From: Coemansia sp. RSA 1804
Lineage: Eukaryota; Kickxellomycota; Kickxellomycetes; Kickxellales; Kickxellaceae
Assembly (NCBI GenBank): GCA_027578815.1
Contig: JANBTH010000394.1
Coordinates: 1-18,267 of the forward strand
Reading direction: 5' to 3'
DNA length: 18,267 nt
Shown here: piece by piece, positions 17,282 through 18,267 of the stretch
How positions within the stretch are numbered: position 1 is the first letter of the stretch
How the letters are laid out: each line of letters opens with the position of its first letter
The notes under the pieces: generated by a model
What the model was told of the DNA's origin: nothing
Seen by the model: the letters and a program-made list of their open reading frames with translations, nothing else
Databases searched by the model: none
Translations under genes and position numbers: made by a program

Positions 17282-18195
17282 TGAGTCTGAGGAGGAAGCA
17301 AGCGGGGGAATGAAGAATAAAATGATAGTAATTGCCAAGGGGATTCGGGTACAAATAGTGGGCAAGCTGTTTACGAAGGGTTGTCTTCATACACCCCTTT
17401 TTATCAGTCCTCTTGTTTCTCACTTGCTCGCTTGGAAACAACGAACGAACAAACAAACAAACAGCAACAGGGGAAAAAGGGCTGACCCTAGCTAATTAGA
17501 GCAAATAATGTAAGGTTTGGACATATAACTATGTAAATAAGGGAGAGTTGGAAAAAAGAAACATCCAGCTGTTGGTTGCTCAGTACAAATCTGTTGTTCA
17601 TGTGCTGGTGGGGTTTTCCCACTTCCCCTAGCCTTAAACGTACTTTTTGAGCGTCACGCTCAGCAGAGCAGAATTAAGAAATCAGGGCTCTTCTTTCTTT
17701 ATTTCGGCCTTCGCAGGGATCACCTCTGCTTCGCTAAGCAGATGCGGATTTGCAGATCATTGCTGCTGCTTTTCTTACATCAAGCATGCTCCTCGGTGCT
17801 AGAAAATTAACAGGAAATGCAGGACATTTAGTGGAGCTCTATTTTCACTGATGTTCGTCTGGGACATATTGAGAGAGAAAGAGAGGACAGCTGAGCGGGA
17901 TGGAACAGCATCAGCAGACAATGAAACCCGGACCTCTGCCATCTAGTCCCAATGCGGGAAAGGCAAAAAATCACATGCACAAAAGACGGAAAGGGAGAAT
18001 AGGGCCACGGGAGAAAAGAAGAAACGACGAGGGTCATTGTGTGCAACGGAAGAAGGGCTTGGAACGAGAGGGACTTTTTTCTCTTTTTGCTTCAAAACCC
18101 ATCTTTCTTTGCCACTCTTTCTTCAATATCATCAGCATCATCGAACAAGCCCACCCAGCACTAATATCGCTTACCAACACGCTCTTACCGCAAAT
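17282..18195. promoter_or_regulatory. Divergent promoter region between the LDB gene and the next plus-strand gene
   Basis: At 914 bp this is the longest gap outside the island, as is common for regulatory genes. CpG occurs normally. It contains a 7-bp inverted repeat TCTGCTT/AAGCAGA (17725-17742, 4-nt loop), a CCCCT stress-element-like core near 17625, and a pyrimidine-rich leader (about 18075-18125) before the plus-strand ATG at 18196. The 72-codon minus-strand frame at 17828-18046 has no recognisable similarity. Confidence 0.45.
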
Positions 18196-18267
18196 ATGGC
18201 AGACGCAGCAGCCGGCGACAAGAAGACAGTCACGGTGGACGGGGTGGAGGAGACCACCGAGTGGGTG
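18196..18267 (+). CDS. Start of an unidentified plus-strand gene (24 codons visible)
   Basis: An ATG in the context CAAATATGG opens a frame rich in G+C and CpG after a pyrimidine-rich leader, which is the pattern of the other genes here. The first residues, MADAAAGDKKTVTVDGVEE, are hydrophilic and charged, and the frame runs off the window edge. This is too short to assign a family. Confidence 0.6.
   Translation, partial: MADAAAGDKKTVTVDGVEETTEWV

Noticed and set aside
17828..18046. 72-codon minus-strand frame upstream of the last gene
   Set aside because: No recognisable similarity and located in a divergent promoter region.
1..18267. CRISPR arrays, rRNA or tRNA genes, biosynthetic cluster
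   Set aside because: No regularly spaced repeats, no rRNA or tRNA signatures and no cluster enzymes were seen on either strand.

Overview
The window is eukaryotic nuclear DNA, most likely from a fungus. It has short intergenic gaps and almost no introns (one clear intron in eight genes). Coding regions are rich in G+C and CpG, and the gaps are rich in A+T. The gene content is conserved and nuclear: RAD50, NOPCHAP1, RPT3, PRP31 and SMU1, plus a LIM-domain-binding coregulator with long Gln and Ala tracts. SMU1 and NOPCHAP1 argue against a budding-yeast relative. Together with the intron-poor compact style, I lean towards an early-diverging (zygomycete-type, perhaps Kickxellomycotina) fungus. 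That placement is inference, because no rRNA or marker locus is present.

Layout, left to right. Positions 1-2665 (-) hold the N-terminal two thirds of RAD50, with one 128-bp intron, running off the left edge. It shares a divergent promoter with a NOPCHAP1-like box C/D snoRNP chaperone (3047-3736, +). Next come the proteasomal ATPase RPT3 (4388-5632, +) and, convergent to it, PRP31 (5744-7327, -). PRP31 lies in tandem with a second B-complex splicing factor, SMU1 (7590-9209, -). After these is an unrecognised protein with a MIT-like three-helix region and C-terminal membrane segments (9505-10647, -).

Positions 10648-14062 form a 3.4-kb gap between two divergent genes. Its core (10971-13775) is A+T-rich and almost free of CpG: I count 8 CpG in 2,805 bp, 7 of them inside one 78-bp patch that also carries an 8-bp E-box palindrome and lies just upstream of a TATA-like box. 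The island contains a Ty3/Gypsy gag-like fragment (12762-13136) preceded by a perfect 10-bp inverted repeat. This looks like a decayed retroelement shaped by CpG-specific mutation, as expected from cytosine methylation.

Beyond the island lies an alpha/beta hydrolase of the kynurenine-formamidase type (14063-14833, +). Its last helix appears to be cut by an in-frame TGA, with coding-like sequence continuing for 46 codons. Convergent to it is the large LDB/PtaB-type coregulator (15035-17281, -). The last 72 bases begin another plus-strand gene (18196 onwards).

Functionally this is a housekeeping neighbourhood (DNA repair, snoRNP assembly, proteasome, splicing) interrupted by one silenced-looking transposon island. 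I see no evidence for a novel multi-gene system. The items most worth a second look are the CpG-void island and its CpG-retaining promoter-like patch, the TGA in the hydrolase, and the MIT/membrane protein.
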